A DNA stretch of 47,069 nucleotides from an uncultured Bacilli bacterium. GTDB taxonomy: Bacteria; Bacillota_I; Bacilli_A; ML615J-28; CAG-313. Positions within the stretch are counted from its first letter, which is position 1. Every line of letters begins with the position of its first letter. The stretch is from contig CAKPAZ010000009.1 of NCBI GenBank assembly GCA_934133195.1, forward strand, positions 1 to 47,069. The letters are read 5' to 3'. Positions 16,925-26,094 of the stretch are shown here, in pieces. The notes under the pieces were generated by a model, which ran no database searches, was not told the origin of the DNA, and saw only the letters and a list, made by a program, of their open reading frames with translations. A program made the translations under genes and the position numbers.

Positions 16925-18703
16925 TTAATTGTATTGTGAGAAATACATATGAGCATAGAAACCATTCTTAGAAAGGAGTTCTTGATGTTTTCCTTTTTCA
17001 ATGATGTTACCATCTTTAACTACTAAGATTAAGTCAGCGTTTTTGATGGTAGATAGACGATGAGCAATAATAAAACATGTCTTATTTTTCATTAGAATTT
17101 TCATAGCATCTTGGATTTCTACTTCTGTTTTTGTATCTACATTTGAGGTTGCTTCATCAAGAATTAACATTTTCGCATCCAATAACATCGCTCTAGCGAT
17201 TGTTAGTAATTGTTTTTGACCTTTTGAGATGTTAATTCCATCTTCTGAAAGGATTGTGTCGTAACCATCCGGAAGGCTCATTATAAAGTTATGAATATGA
17301 GCAGCTTTTGCGGCGAGGATTACTTCTTCTTTGGTCGCATCTTCTTTTCCATAAGCAATATTTTCATAAATAGTTCCTTGGAATAACCATGTATCTTGAA
17401 GAACCATGGCATAAGATTTCCTTAAACTACCTCTTGATATTTCATATATTGAATGATTGTCCAAGCGAATAATTCCTTCATTAACATCGTAAAATCTCAT
17501 AAGTAGATTTACAATTGTGGTTTTTCCTGCTCCCGTTGGACCAACGATTGCGATCGTCTTTCCAGGGGTTACTTCAATATTTAAGTTCTTGATAATTGGG
17601 GTTTCATTATATCCAAAAGAAACATTTTCAAATTCAATTTTTCCATCTACTTCATCTAAGATTAGAGGATTATCGACAGTATCAGTTTCTTCATTTTCTT
17701 CAAGAATACTAAAGACTCTTTCAGCAGCCGCTAAGGCAGATTGAATATCCGTAAAGATGTTAGCGACTTCATTAATTGGGCCAGAGAACTTTCTTGAATA
17801 AAGAACAAATGATGAAATTTCTTTTAGGCCAAGTTTACCTAAGATAAATAAAATTGAGCCAAACATACAAACAAGAGATAACGATAAATTGTTAACAAAG
17901 TTTACTCCTGGTCCTGTAAAACTAGAATAATACTCCGCTTTATAAGCTAGTTCAGCTGCTTCATTATTATAGATACAAAAACTATCTATTGTATTTTTTT
18001 CTTGTCCATAGGCCTTAATGGTTTTATTTCCTGTTATCATTTCTTCAACATAACCATTTAAAATACCTAAAGATTCCGAACGTTTCTTGAATAGTTTGTG
18101 AGTTTTCTTTAACATTAATCTTGTAAATAATAACGAAACTGGAATAGTTATAACAAATACCAAAACAAGAATTGGAGATATTATAATCATCATAACAAGA
18201 GAACCAATAACGGTAATTATTGAGGTTATAATACTTATAACATCGCTTGATAATGAAGTATTTAAAGTATCAATGTCATAAGACATTTTACTAATAATAT
18301 CACCAGTTAGATTTTTATCAAAATACGATACTGGTAAAACTAATAAATGCTCATAGCAGTCTTTTCTTAATTTAAAGACTAATTTTTTACTTATCTTAAT
18401 CATCAGAATAGAAATGATAAAACTAAGAAGGGAGGATAAGCCATAGAAAAATAGTAACAATATTACATATTTGTATAGTTCTTTAAAGTCAACTAAACCT
18501 TTTCCTTTTTCAATTACACCAATCGCATAACCAGAAATTAAAGGACCAACTAAGCTAAATAGATTGCTTAAGATGGTTAAAATAATTGTTACAATAAACC
18601 AACCTTTAAAGTGATATAGGTAATTACCTAATTTTTTTAAAGTAAGTTTACGGTTTTTTGGCTTATTGAATGTTCTATTTTGCATGTTACGGCGATTATT
18701 CAT
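16925..18703 (-). CDS. ABC exporter half-transporter, consensus Walker B subunit
   Basis: This 592-residue protein has six transmembrane segments (about 35-330) fused to an ATPase domain. Walker A is GPTGAGKTT. The signature is the non-canonical ISKGQKQ. Walker B ends in LDEATSNVD with the catalytic Glu, and the switch is AHRLS. It overlaps its partner gene by 8 bp. Together they form a heterodimeric exporter of the LmrCD/BmrCD/TM287-288 type with one degenerate ATP site. The substrate could be a drug, lipid or peptide. Confidence 0.93.
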   Translation of the reverse strand: MNNRRNMQNRTFNKPKNRKLTLKKLGNYLYHFKGWFIVTIILTILSNLFSLVGPLISGYAIGVIEKGKGLVDFKELYKYVILLLFFYGLSSLLSFIISILMIKISKKLVFKLRKDCYEHLLVLPVSYFDKNLTGDIISKMSYDIDTLNTSLSSDVISIITSIITVIGSLVMMIIISPILVLVFVITIPVSLLFTRLMLKKTHKLFKKRSESLGILNGYVEEMITGNKTIKAYGQEKNTIDSFCIYNNEAAELAYKAEYYSSFTGPGVNFVNNLSLSLVCMFGSILFILGKLGLKEISSFVLYSRKFSGPINEVANIFTDIQSALAAAERVFSILEENEETDTVDNPLILDEVDGKIEFENVSFGYNETPIIKNLNIEVTPGKTIAIVGPTGAGKTTIVNLLMRFYDVNEGIIRLDNHSIYEISRGSLRKSYAMVLQDTWLFQGTIYENIAYGKEDATKEEVILAAKAAHIHNFIMSLPDGYDTILSEDGINISKGQKQLLTIARAMLLDAKMLILDEATSNVDTKTEVEIQDAMKILMKNKTCFIIAHRLSTIKNADLILVVKDGNIIEKGKHQELLSKNGFYAHMYFSQYN

Positions 18704-20507
18704 TTACATCACCCCCCATTTGAATATCATAGATTTCCTTATAAAGGGGAACTGTTTTTAAGAGGGTTTCATGATTGCCAATTCCTACTTCTTCTCCATC
18801 ACTTAATACTAAGATTTGTTCACAATAACTTACAGAGCTAACTCTTTGAGTTACAATTATTGAAGTTGTATTATTTAGATTTTCTCTGATTTCCTTTCTT
18901 AAGGCTGCATCAGTTTTGTAATCTAATGCTGATGAAGCATCATCTAAGATCAAAATCTGAGGTTTGGAGATGACTGCTCTAGCGATTAAAATTCTTTGAC
19001 GTTGTCCTCCTGATACATTAGTACCTTTTGAACTTAATTCTTTATTTAACCCTTCCGGAATTTTATCGATAAATTCTTTAGCTTGTGATATTTTAATAGC
19101 TTTTTCAATTTCTTCATCGGTAAAATTTCTTCCAAAGCAGATGTTTTCTTTAATTGACTTTGAAAAAATAGTATCATTTTGGAAAACAACTCCAAACATA
19201 GTTTTTAGTTCTTCAAGAGGAATACTTTTAATATTTCTTCCATCGATTAAGATTTCACCTTCTGTCACATCGTAAAATCTCATTAACAATTTAATTAATG
19301 TCGTTTTACCACTTCCGGTTGCTCCGATGACTCCAAGGCTTTCACCATGTTTTAGTTTAAAATTGATTTTATTTACATTATTGACTATTCCATTATAGGA
19401 AAAAGAAACATTTCTAAATTCAATATGATAAGGGGAAGCAACTCTTTCTGATTCTTCAAGTAGTAAATCTTGTTTCAATCTAAAGACATAGTCGATTCTT
19501 TTTCCCGAGGCAATGGCTTTAGTTAAAATAAGAAATACTCTTGTAATAGATAGCATTGCGTTTAAAATGATGGTAAAGTAGGTTGTAAAGGCTAAAACTT
19601 TACCAGGAAGAATATATCCATAATTTACGCGATAGGCACCTACAACAATTACTCCTACTAATCCAAAGTTTAATAAAGCTGTAGTTATCGGATTAATTTT
19701 TGCCATTTCAATTCCGGATTTTAATTCATAATCTATTAGTTTTTTATTTACTTTTTCAAATTTGTTTTTTTCATATTCTTCTTTTGATAAAGCTTTGATT
19801 ACTCTAATTCCGGTTGCACTCTCACGGATTGATTTTACAACATCATCGACACTTTCTTGAACTTTTGAAAAAAGAGGAATTCCTACTTTAGAAGTACCAT
19901 AAATGGTAATAATTATAAGTGGTAAAAGGGCAATTAATACTAGAGTCATTACGGGATCTAAAATTACAGTCATTATGAGACCACCAATAAAAAGAATGGG
20001 AGCTCTAGTACCTAGACGTTGCATTAGACCTGTAACATGATGAATGTTATAAGTGTCACTGGTCATTCTTGACACTAAAGATGGAATTGTTACCTCATCT
20101 AATTGTGATGCACTTAAGCTTTGGATTTTTTCAAATAAATCTTTTCTTAAATCAATGGTTACCAGTTCCGCAACCTTTGAAGCTAATTGATTGGCAACTA
20201 CGGTTGCGAGAAAACCAACTAAGGCACAACCAATCATTAAGATACCATATAATATAACCATCTTTAATTCTTTGGTTGGTACTATATCATCAATAATATA
20301 AGCTAAAATATAAGGTAGGACTAAATCCATAATCGTACCAATTAATTTAATCACACTTCCACCAAGAATTCTTACACGATATTTCTTGATATAGTTAATG
20401 GTTTTTTTCTCATATTCATTTCCAAGGGAGGCTTTTTTGTTTGGTGGGAAACATAATATTAATGATAATACAAAAATAATTGAAATGATTATACCCATTA
20501 TTAACAT
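18696..20507 (-). CDS. ABC exporter half-transporter, degenerate Walker B subunit
   Basis: At 603 residues this is the first gene of the pair. An extra hydrophobic N-terminal segment (about 3-22) precedes the usual six-helix domain. The ATPase has Walker A GATGSGKTT, a canonical VSGGQRQR signature, and Walker B LILDDASSALD in which Asp replaces the catalytic Glu. The H-loop position is Gln (TQRVS). These changes are the standard degenerate half of heterodimeric exporters and match the partner's altered signature. A GGAGG ribosome binding site supports the chosen start. Confidence 0.93.
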   Translation of the reverse strand: MLIMGIIISIIFVLSLILCFPPNKKASLGNEYEKKTINYIKKYRVRILGGSVIKLIGTIMDLVLPYILAYIIDDIVPTKELKMVILYGILMIGCALVGFLATVVANQLASKVAELVTIDLRKDLFEKIQSLSASQLDEVTIPSLVSRMTSDTYNIHHVTGLMQRLGTRAPILFIGGLIMTVILDPVMTLVLIALLPLIIITIYGTSKVGIPLFSKVQESVDDVVKSIRESATGIRVIKALSKEEYEKNKFEKVNKKLIDYELKSGIEMAKINPITTALLNFGLVGVIVVGAYRVNYGYILPGKVLAFTTYFTIILNAMLSITRVFLILTKAIASGKRIDYVFRLKQDLLLEESERVASPYHIEFRNVSFSYNGIVNNVNKINFKLKHGESLGVIGATGSGKTTLIKLLMRFYDVTEGEILIDGRNIKSIPLEELKTMFGVVFQNDTIFSKSIKENICFGRNFTDEEIEKAIKISQAKEFIDKIPEGLNKELSSKGTNVSGGQRQRILIARAVISKPQILILDDASSALDYKTDAALRKEIRENLNNTTSIIVTQRVSSVSYCEQILVLSDGEEVGIGNHETLLKTVPLYKEIYDIQMGGDVNE

Positions 20508-20535
20508 ATTTTTACCTCCTTTATTTAACTATTAT

Positions 20536-20564
20536 ATTATATTAATTTTTGTTAATTTTGTAAA
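20536..20564 (-). promoter_or_regulatory. promoter of the first ABC exporter operon
   Basis: Minus-strand TTTACA (20559-20564) and TATAAT (20536-20541) are spaced by 17 bp, about 28 bp before the start codon. Confidence 0.65.
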
Positions 20565-20610
20565 TTAAAAAACTTATAAAAACTTTTTCATTAAAATTGG
20601 GTTTTAAAAA

Positions 20611-20650
20611 GATAAAAGTCTTGATATTGGTATCTATCAAGACCTTTTTA
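20611..20650. terminator. terminator after the methyltransferase operon
   Basis: Arms 20618-20626 and 20635-20643 (GTCTTGATA / TATCAAGAC) form a perfect 9-bp stem with an 8-nt loop, with T-rich tails on both strands. The only gene entering it is the minus-strand membrane protein gene ending at 20666. Confidence 0.75.
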
Positions 20651-20665
20651 TTAGATTATAAGTTT

Positions 20666-21277
20666 TTATACTTCTTCCTTATTATATAGTAAGCTTAAGA
20701 ACTGATGAGAATCATTCTTCAGCAGCATAAACCATTCATCCGCTTGGAGAAGGGAATTTTGAACAATAAAGTTATAGAAATCATTATCTAGTTGGTACAT
20801 TGATAAAGTTATGTTGGTATTTCTTTTTTTGATAAGAAATAGCAATAATAACTTTCCATACTTGTAAGAACAAGAAAAATTGTAATCTAATTCATCTATT
20901 GAGTAAATTTCATCATCACAAATAAACATATTATTTTCATTGAGAATATGACGATTTACTAAATTTTGGTTTGTTGTTTCTTTTTGTTGTTCATAGAACT
21001 CATTTTTTAAGTTTTCTTCTTCTATTGTTATTACTCTTTTTATTATGTTTTTTCGAATTATAAGAATTACAATTCCTGCTATTACAATTAAACCACTAGT
21101 AAGAAAGTTTATAATCATCATTGGAAGAATAAAAATATTACGAACAATAAGGTTAGTAATAATAAGTATTACTCCTAAAATGATTGATGTGATTACATAG
21201 GGAATAAATAAATGATAATAGTAATCATAAACTAAATGTGGCATAATAGCTTTATTTAGTTGTTTATTTTTGTTCAT
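20666..21277 (-). CDS. two-helix membrane protein of unknown function
   Basis: This 203-residue protein has two long hydrophobic segments (about 23-50 and 53-75) followed by a cytoplasmic domain of about 120 residues with Tyr- and Asp-rich strands. The layout recalls YcxB-like proteins, but no motif confirms this. It overlaps the upstream SGNH hydrolase gene by 14 bp, so the two are translationally coupled. Confidence 0.65.
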   Translation of the reverse strand: MNKNKQLNKAIMPHLVYDYYYHLFIPYVITSIILGVILIITNLIVRNIFILPMMIINFLTSGLIVIAGIVILIIRKNIIKRVITIEEENLKNEFYEQQKETTNQNLVNRHILNENNMFICDDEIYSIDELDYNFSCSYKYGKLLLLFLIKKRNTNITLSMYQLDNDFYNFIVQNSLLQADEWFMLLKNDSHQFLSLLYNKEEV

Positions 21278-22364
21278 TTTTTAAGATACTTCTTAAATAC
21301 TTTTCAAGATAATCTGTTATCATCATAAAACCAAGGTCTGTGGGATGACAACCATCAACGGTTGCTTCCGTAGTGTATTTGCCAAGTAATTTATGGCCAT
21401 CAAGAAAATAAATATGTGAATCTTCTTTTTGATGTTTTTTAACAATACTTCTTTGAAAAGCAAGTGATTTTTTTTGAGCATTGGAAGAAGAAATAAAGTG
21501 AGTTTCAACTGACATTCTTATTTTACTAAGTACAAGAATGGGAACCGTTGGGTATTTTTCTCGAATAATATTGATGAAATTATCAAGGGTGTCTTGTAAC
21601 ATTGGAAGGGTAGCGTTGGCTTCATAATCTAAGATGAACATTTTAACATCTTTGATGGAAGCAAGTATTTCAGCAACTTCTTTTTGGCCTCTTCCATTAC
21701 CGGAAAAACCAAAGTTAAGTATTTCATAATTCATTCTTCTAGAAAGGGCATTAGTATAACTAATACCTGGACGTGATGCACAACCACCTTGAGTAATCGA
21801 GGTTCCATAACATACGATTTTACCATTATTAAATAAAGTAGGATCACCATTGATGGTAGCATCTTCATCTACACCAATTTCAATATTTTCTACTGCAGCA
21901 TATAGTGGTAAATTAATTAAATATAAACGTTGTTTCTTTTCAATGTTTGAAAAGTATGTAAATTCATAATCTTTGTTTAAAATGTTATAAGAGCTAGTAC
22001 GATAAAAAGTTAAAGTGTTGAAGGAATCTCCCATATATAGATCACAACCACCTTGACCAGTGAAAGCCATATGAGCCATATTAAAGGTATGTCCTAATTG
22101 AACTTTTATTTTTAAAGTTGAGGTATTAGACCAAAAAGCAATCATTCCTCCACTTGGTTGTTCTACTAAGTACCATAATCCTTCAGCGAGATTTTTAATC
22201 ATTTCATCTGTTTCCTTAGGAAAACGGACAAATCTTTTATCTTCTTTGAACCAGTTTAAACCATAGACAGTAACATCCGTTGATGTTTTAGGATTAACAT
22301 ATTTTAAAACATTTGTTGTTTCTTTATTTTCAAAGTTTTTATCTATTTTTTTAATATCTGGCAT
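21264..22364 (-). CDS. SGNH/GDSL hydrolase with N-terminal GxDLY domain
   Basis: In this 366-residue protein an N-terminal beta-rich domain ends in GGCDLYMGDSF (the GxDLY signature). The SGNH domain follows, with nucleophile Ser189 in CYGTSITQGG, a GFSGNG block and the terminal DGCHPTD catalytic Asp-His. These enzymes are usually carbohydrate esterases that remove acetyl groups from sugars. No signal peptide is seen, so a cytoplasmic substrate is expected. It sits 13 bp after a methyltransferase gene. Confidence 0.87.
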   Translation of the reverse strand: MPDIKKIDKNFENKETTNVLKYVNPKTSTDVTVYGLNWFKEDKRFVRFPKETDEMIKNLAEGLWYLVEQPSGGMIAFWSNTSTLKIKVQLGHTFNMAHMAFTGQGGCDLYMGDSFNTLTFYRTSSYNILNKDYEFTYFSNIEKKQRLYLINLPLYAAVENIEIGVDEDATINGDPTLFNNGKIVCYGTSITQGGCASRPGISYTNALSRRMNYEILNFGFSGNGRGQKEVAEILASIKDVKMFILDYEANATLPMLQDTLDNFINIIREKYPTVPILVLSKIRMSVETHFISSSNAQKKSLAFQRSIVKKHQKEDSHIYFLDGHKLLGKYTTEATVDGCHPTDLGFMMITDYLEKYLRSILKNEQK

Positions 22365-22377
22365 AATGATATTCCTG

Positions 22378-23130
22378 CTATTTTCTAGTATAGATTACTT
22401 GATGATGCGTGATATCTTTCATTTGATGGCCAAATACACGTTGAATTTCTTCTTTTTTACTTTCTAGAGTGTATGAAGATGAGAAAACTGTATCATATTC
22501 ATTTTCCAAATTCCATGCTATTTCATCCCATGGAGTTGAGAAATAATCTTCATTGATTTCAACATCCCAGTTATCAATGTATGTATACATCAAGAAGAAA
22601 CGATATAGTTTAGTCTTATTATCGATACGACCCCATTTTTCTTCAAATTCTTCAAATTGCCATGGAGCAACTTTTTTGGCTATTCTTTCTCTTGTTGGAG
22701 CGTCGATTGGTTCAGCTCCCATAATTGGAGCTTTCATATCACGAATAACAATAGTATCAAATAATTTCATTTCTTTAAAGATTTGTTCATAATATTCTGG
22801 CTTAATTTCATGCCAAACACTACTAAAAATAATTAATGATTTTTTTGGAGTTTCTTTTGTCATTTTACGGATATCATCAAAGTTTGAAGTAAAGACAATT
22901 TCTGGTGATATTCTTTGAGCAATTTCAATTATTTCATTATTGTTATCAAAACCAACAAGGGTAGTTTCTTCTTTATTAATTACTGGTTCAATACGACGTA
23001 GTAATCTTCCATTAGCACATCCAAATTCAACAATTAATGAGTATTCATTAATATCTAGATGTTTAAGAAAGAATAATTTATCTTGCATACTATTTTCTAA
23101 TTGTTTAATATAACTATTTAAATTTTTCAT
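22378..23130 (-). CDS. class I SAM-dependent methyltransferase
   Basis: This 250-residue protein has a Rossmann methyltransferase core. Motif I is VEFGCANGRLLRRI at about 34-47, followed by the acidic VGFDNNNE strand end and IIFSSVWHEI as motif IV region. The substrate is unknown. It is the first gene of a three-gene operon with the SGNH hydrolase and a membrane protein. Confidence 0.82.
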   Translation of the reverse strand: MKNLNSYIKQLENSMQDKLFFLKHLDINEYSLIVEFGCANGRLLRRIEPVINKEETTLVGFDNNNEIIEIAQRISPEIVFTSNFDDIRKMTKETPKKSLIIFSSVWHEIKPEYYEQIFKEMKLFDTIVIRDMKAPIMGAEPIDAPTRERIAKKVAPWQFEEFEEKWGRIDNKTKLYRFFLMYTYIDNWDVEINEDYFSTPWDEIAWNLENEYDTVFSSSYTLESKKEEIQRVFGHQMKDITHHQVIYTRK

Positions 23131-23172
23131 TTTTCCTTTCTCCTTTTAAATCCTAAATTTTCCTCTTTTATT

Positions 23173-23201
23173 ATTATATCATAGTTGAAATATCCCTTCA
23201 A
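23173..23201 (-). promoter_or_regulatory. promoter of the methyltransferase-SGNH operon
   Basis: Minus-strand TTGAAG (23196-23201) and TATAAT (23173-23178) are 17 bp apart. An ATCAG-N2-CTGAT inverted repeat (23205-23216) lies directly upstream of the -35 box and could bind a regulator. Confidence 0.55.
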
Positions 23202-23280
23202 ATTATCAGCACTGATTTAATAATAAATTAAAGATCTTTTTTGGTTTAATTTTAAAAAATTTTTTACTAATTAAATAGTG

Positions 23281-23340
23281 GTTAACTTTTTTCTCTGTAT
23301 TACAAAAATAATTGTAATGTAGAGACTTTTTTTAACCGTT
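23281..23340 (+). other. plus-strand terminator-like hairpin in a 312-bp gap
   Basis: The 23131-23442 gap holds the methyltransferase promoter, the rlmD terminator and this structure. Nested arms TCTCT / AGAGA and ATTACAA / TTGTAAT form a hairpin followed by seven T on the plus strand, and GGTTAA / TTAACC flank it. No plus-strand gene leads into it. It could end an antisense or small RNA, or be a decayed mobile hairpin. No further coding signal was seen in the gap. Confidence 0.45.
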
Positions 23341-23382
23341 TGTACTTTTAAAATTAATGTTCATACCCCATTATCAAACAAA

Positions 23383-23425
23383 TAAAAAACGATACTAGGC
23401 AAATCATCTTGTTTGTCTAATATCG
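23383..23425 (-). terminator. terminator after rlmD
   Basis: Arms 23390-23403 and 23412-23425 pair with two mismatches (CGATAnTAGnCAAA) around an 8-nt loop, followed by six T on the minus strand, 18 bp after the rlmD stop. Confidence 0.75.
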
Positions 23426-23442
23426 CTTATTTAATATTCTAA

Positions 23443-24774
23443 TTATTTTTGTTTTAAATGCAATAATGTAATGGTTTCTACATGTGATGTTTGAGGAAAC
23501 ATATCAACCGGTTGCACTGTTTTGATGGTGTAATCATTTATCAAGTATTTTAAATCCTCTACTTGGGTTACAGGATTACATGACACATAGACAATTCTTT
23601 TTGGTTTAATCATTAAGACCGCTTTTAAAAATTCAGGTGTTGACCCACTTCTTGGAGGATCCATGATTAAGACATCTAGGTGTTCTTTACTTCTTGCCAT
23701 ATTAACAATAAATGGAGTAGCATCAAAACAAAAGAAACTAATGTTTTTAATGTCATTTAGTAAAGCATTTTTATTAGCGTTCATTACCGCGTCTTTTACT
23801 AATTCTACACCTATTACTTTTTTAGCATTTGGGGAAAGGAGAATACCGATTGTACCTACCCCACAGTAAGCATCTAGGACTACTTCATCTTTTTGAATAT
23901 TTGCGAGGTTAATTACTTTTTGATATAGTTTTTCCGTTTGTTCATGGTTGATTTGATAAAATGACTTGGATGTTATCTTGAAGGTTTTTCCAAGAAGGAC
24001 ATCTTTGATATAACCTTTTCCGTATAAAGTATATTCTTTATCCCCAAGGACAGCACTTGTTTTTCTGGAATTAACATTTTGAATTACGGTTGTTATTTTA
24101 TTGCATCTCGAAACTAAGGCTTTAGTGAAGTTAGATTTTCCTGGGAAGTTATCACTGCCAGTAACTAGTACTACTAAGACTTCATTTAAGGTTGAAGTTT
24201 TAATTAAAACATGTCTTATTAAACCAGTTTTACGGTCTTCATCGTAGGCACTAATTCTAAACTTGGTCATTAACTCTTTAATAGTAGCAATAATTTTATT
24301 ACAGTATTCATTTTGTAAATAGCAATCATCAAAATTAATTACATCGTGAGTTCCTTCTTCATAAAAGCCACTTACAAGTTTTCCTTTTTGAAATTTAAAT
24401 ACCATTTGACTCTTATTACGGTAATGATAGGGATTAGACATTCCCATCGTTGGCTCTACTTTTACCCTATACGGAGCATAAAGATTTTCAATTAATTTGG
24501 TTTTTAAATTTAGTTGTTCGGTATACTCAAGATGTTGAAGGGAACAACCACCACATTTAAGATAGACCGGACATATTGGCTTTACACGATGGTTTGAAGG
24601 TGTTATAATTTGAATTTTTGTTACATGTTCATTTTCTTTTGAACCTTCAGTTTCAATGTTTACTGTTTCACCAATAATTGTATTATCTAAGGCTATTTCT
24701 TTTTTATTTAAAGTGACACAACCTTTTAAGGAAGTGTCAACTTTTTTTATTATTAACTCTTTATATTTTCCCAT
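23443..24774 (-). CDS. rlmD: RlmD/RlmCD-type 23S rRNA (uracil-5-)-methyltransferase
   Basis: This 443-residue protein of the TrmA/RumA family has an N-terminal TRAM-like OB domain (about 1-58). Iron-sulfur cysteines appear in CPVYLKCGGC. The SAM-binding motif is DAYCGVGTIG and the substrate motif is DPPRSG. The catalytic Cys is in YVSCNP. The family makes m5U in 23S rRNA; the exact position (747 or 1939) cannot be told. It starts 2 bp after the acyltransferase gene. Confidence 0.92.
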   Translation of the reverse strand: MGKYKELIIKKVDTSLKGCVTLNKKEIALDNTIIGETVNIETEGSKENEHVTKIQIITPSNHRVKPICPVYLKCGGCSLQHLEYTEQLNLKTKLIENLYAPYRVKVEPTMGMSNPYHYRNKSQMVFKFQKGKLVSGFYEEGTHDVINFDDCYLQNEYCNKIIATIKELMTKFRISAYDEDRKTGLIRHVLIKTSTLNEVLVVLVTGSDNFPGKSNFTKALVSRCNKITTVIQNVNSRKTSAVLGDKEYTLYGKGYIKDVLLGKTFKITSKSFYQINHEQTEKLYQKVINLANIQKDEVVLDAYCGVGTIGILLSPNAKKVIGVELVKDAVMNANKNALLNDIKNISFFCFDATPFIVNMARSKEHLDVLIMDPPRSGSTPEFLKAVLMIKPKRIVYVSCNPVTQVEDLKYLINDYTIKTVQPVDMFPQTSHVETITLLHLKQK

Positions 24775-24776
24775 AA

Positions 24777-25997
24777 TTATTCCTTTGTAAGTCTTAATTC
24801 ACGCATTACATCGATAGCTTGAACATACTGAATTACGGTTGCATCATCATGTAGTGATCTAAACTCGAAGGTTCCTTCACTATCAGGGATGTCAATTCTT
24901 GTACCTACATCAAAAGGAAGTTGAATTAAGGAGTTAAGTGCAAACTCTTTATGAACTACTTCATTATTGATAGTTCCATCATAATAGAATGCATCTTTCG
25001 TTAGAACTAGGGTTCCTTCTCCGACTTCTTCTAAAACATATTCTTCTTTAATGTTTCTCTTTAATTTAAAGTTAGCTTCAATTTTAAAAGTTCCATCAAT
25101 GATTTGACGCTTAATTAATTCTTTTTCATAACTGTACCAAAGTGATTCATCTTCAAATATTATTGAATCATTGGTTCCTGGTTCTAAGAAACCATATTTG
25201 TTCATTCTAACTGCGTTTCCACATTTTTGACATGTCATAATGTTTCCACTTGATTTAAAGGTATGATAGGATTTACACTTAGGACAATAGTAGATAATTT
25301 TTTCAAGGCCTTCGATTAAAGCTTTTCCTTTAATCTTGTGAGGATGCTCTTTTTGAAGAGCACGGTCGCTTACATTAATTGAAGCCGTTATCTTTTGGTA
25401 GATTTCCTCATCATTTAATTCTTCTAAGTCTTCTTTATTTAAGACTTTAACAAATTCCGTTTTAATTGGGTAATTTCTTTTTACCTTATGCCATTTAGGA
25501 TAAGCAAGATATCCTCCATATGTTCTAAGAGCATACACATCAACTTTGCAGAACTTAACAAGTTTAACTATTGCAGGATCAATATATGGCATTTCTCCAT
25601 GAACAGTAATTTGACCTGCTGGTGCAAGAGCGACAACAGACTTTGCTTCGACGGCTTTTTTAATATTTTTAATGGATAAAAGGTCAGATTTAAACTGATC
25701 ACGTGGGATGGCGTGAACAAGAGTTAAAACCTTTCTTAAAGTTTTATTAAAATAAAAGTGTTTAGTAATAACATAATTAACACGCGTATAATTGAAAGAT
25801 GCGGTACTAAAAAAGTGATCTTTATTAGAGGCATGATTATATATTACAATACAACCTTGTTTTTTATTTCTTTTCTTAAAGGCTTTTCGATTATACTTAA
25901 TATGGTGTTTAAACCATAAGAATACTTTAGAACAAAATGTATAAAAACCCCATATAAAAGGATTGGCTTTAAACTTTGTTTTCTTTTTATCTTTCAT
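24777..25997 (-). CDS. divergent PlsC-like acyltransferase with C-terminal zinc ribbon
   Basis: This 406-residue protein has an N-terminal PlsC-type domain. The HX4D catalytic motif is intact (NHASNKDHF, His55, Asp60). The motif usually reading FPEGT is APAGQ at 125-129, so the conserved Glu is absent. A CPKC-x14-CQKC zinc ribbon (Cys238, 241, 256, 259) follows and then a beta-rich domain of about 140 residues. The lysophosphatidate acyltransferase family usually stops near 250 residues. It may acylate a different acceptor. It is cotranscribed with rlmD. Confidence 0.8.
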   Translation of the reverse strand: MKDKKKTKFKANPFIWGFYTFCSKVFLWFKHHIKYNRKAFKKRNKKQGCIVIYNHASNKDHFFSTASFNYTRVNYVITKHFYFNKTLRKVLTLVHAIPRDQFKSDLLSIKNIKKAVEAKSVVALAPAGQITVHGEMPYIDPAIVKLVKFCKVDVYALRTYGGYLAYPKWHKVKRNYPIKTEFVKVLNKEDLEELNDEEIYQKITASINVSDRALQKEHPHKIKGKALIEGLEKIIYYCPKCKSYHTFKSSGNIMTCQKCGNAVRMNKYGFLEPGTNDSIIFEDESLWYSYEKELIKRQIIDGTFKIEANFKLKRNIKEEYVLEEVGEGTLVLTKDAFYYDGTINNEVVHKEFALNSLIQLPFDVGTRIDIPDSEGTFEFRSLHDDATVIQYVQAIDVMRELRLTKE

Positions 25998-26016
25998 TTT
26001 ATCACCTTCTTATATT

Positions 26017-26045
26017 ATTATACCAAATTAAGTTAGTTTTGTCAT
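26017..26045 (-). promoter_or_regulatory. promoter of the acyltransferase-rlmD operon
   Basis: Minus-strand ATGACA (26040-26045) and TATAAT (26017-26022) are spaced by 17 bp, about 20 bp before the start codon, with an AGAAGGTG ribosome binding site between. Confidence 0.65.
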
Positions 26046-26068
26046 TTAAATTAATTATATATAAATAG

Positions 26069-26094
26069 GAAAAATCCAGCATTTTAGCTGGATT
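26069..26094 (-). terminator. terminator of the marR-ABC operon
   Basis: Arms 26073-26080 and 26087-26094 (AATCCAGC / GCTGGATT) form an 8-bp stem with a 6-nt loop and a short T-run on the minus strand. The 5' arm overlaps the ABC gene stop codon. Confidence 0.75.
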
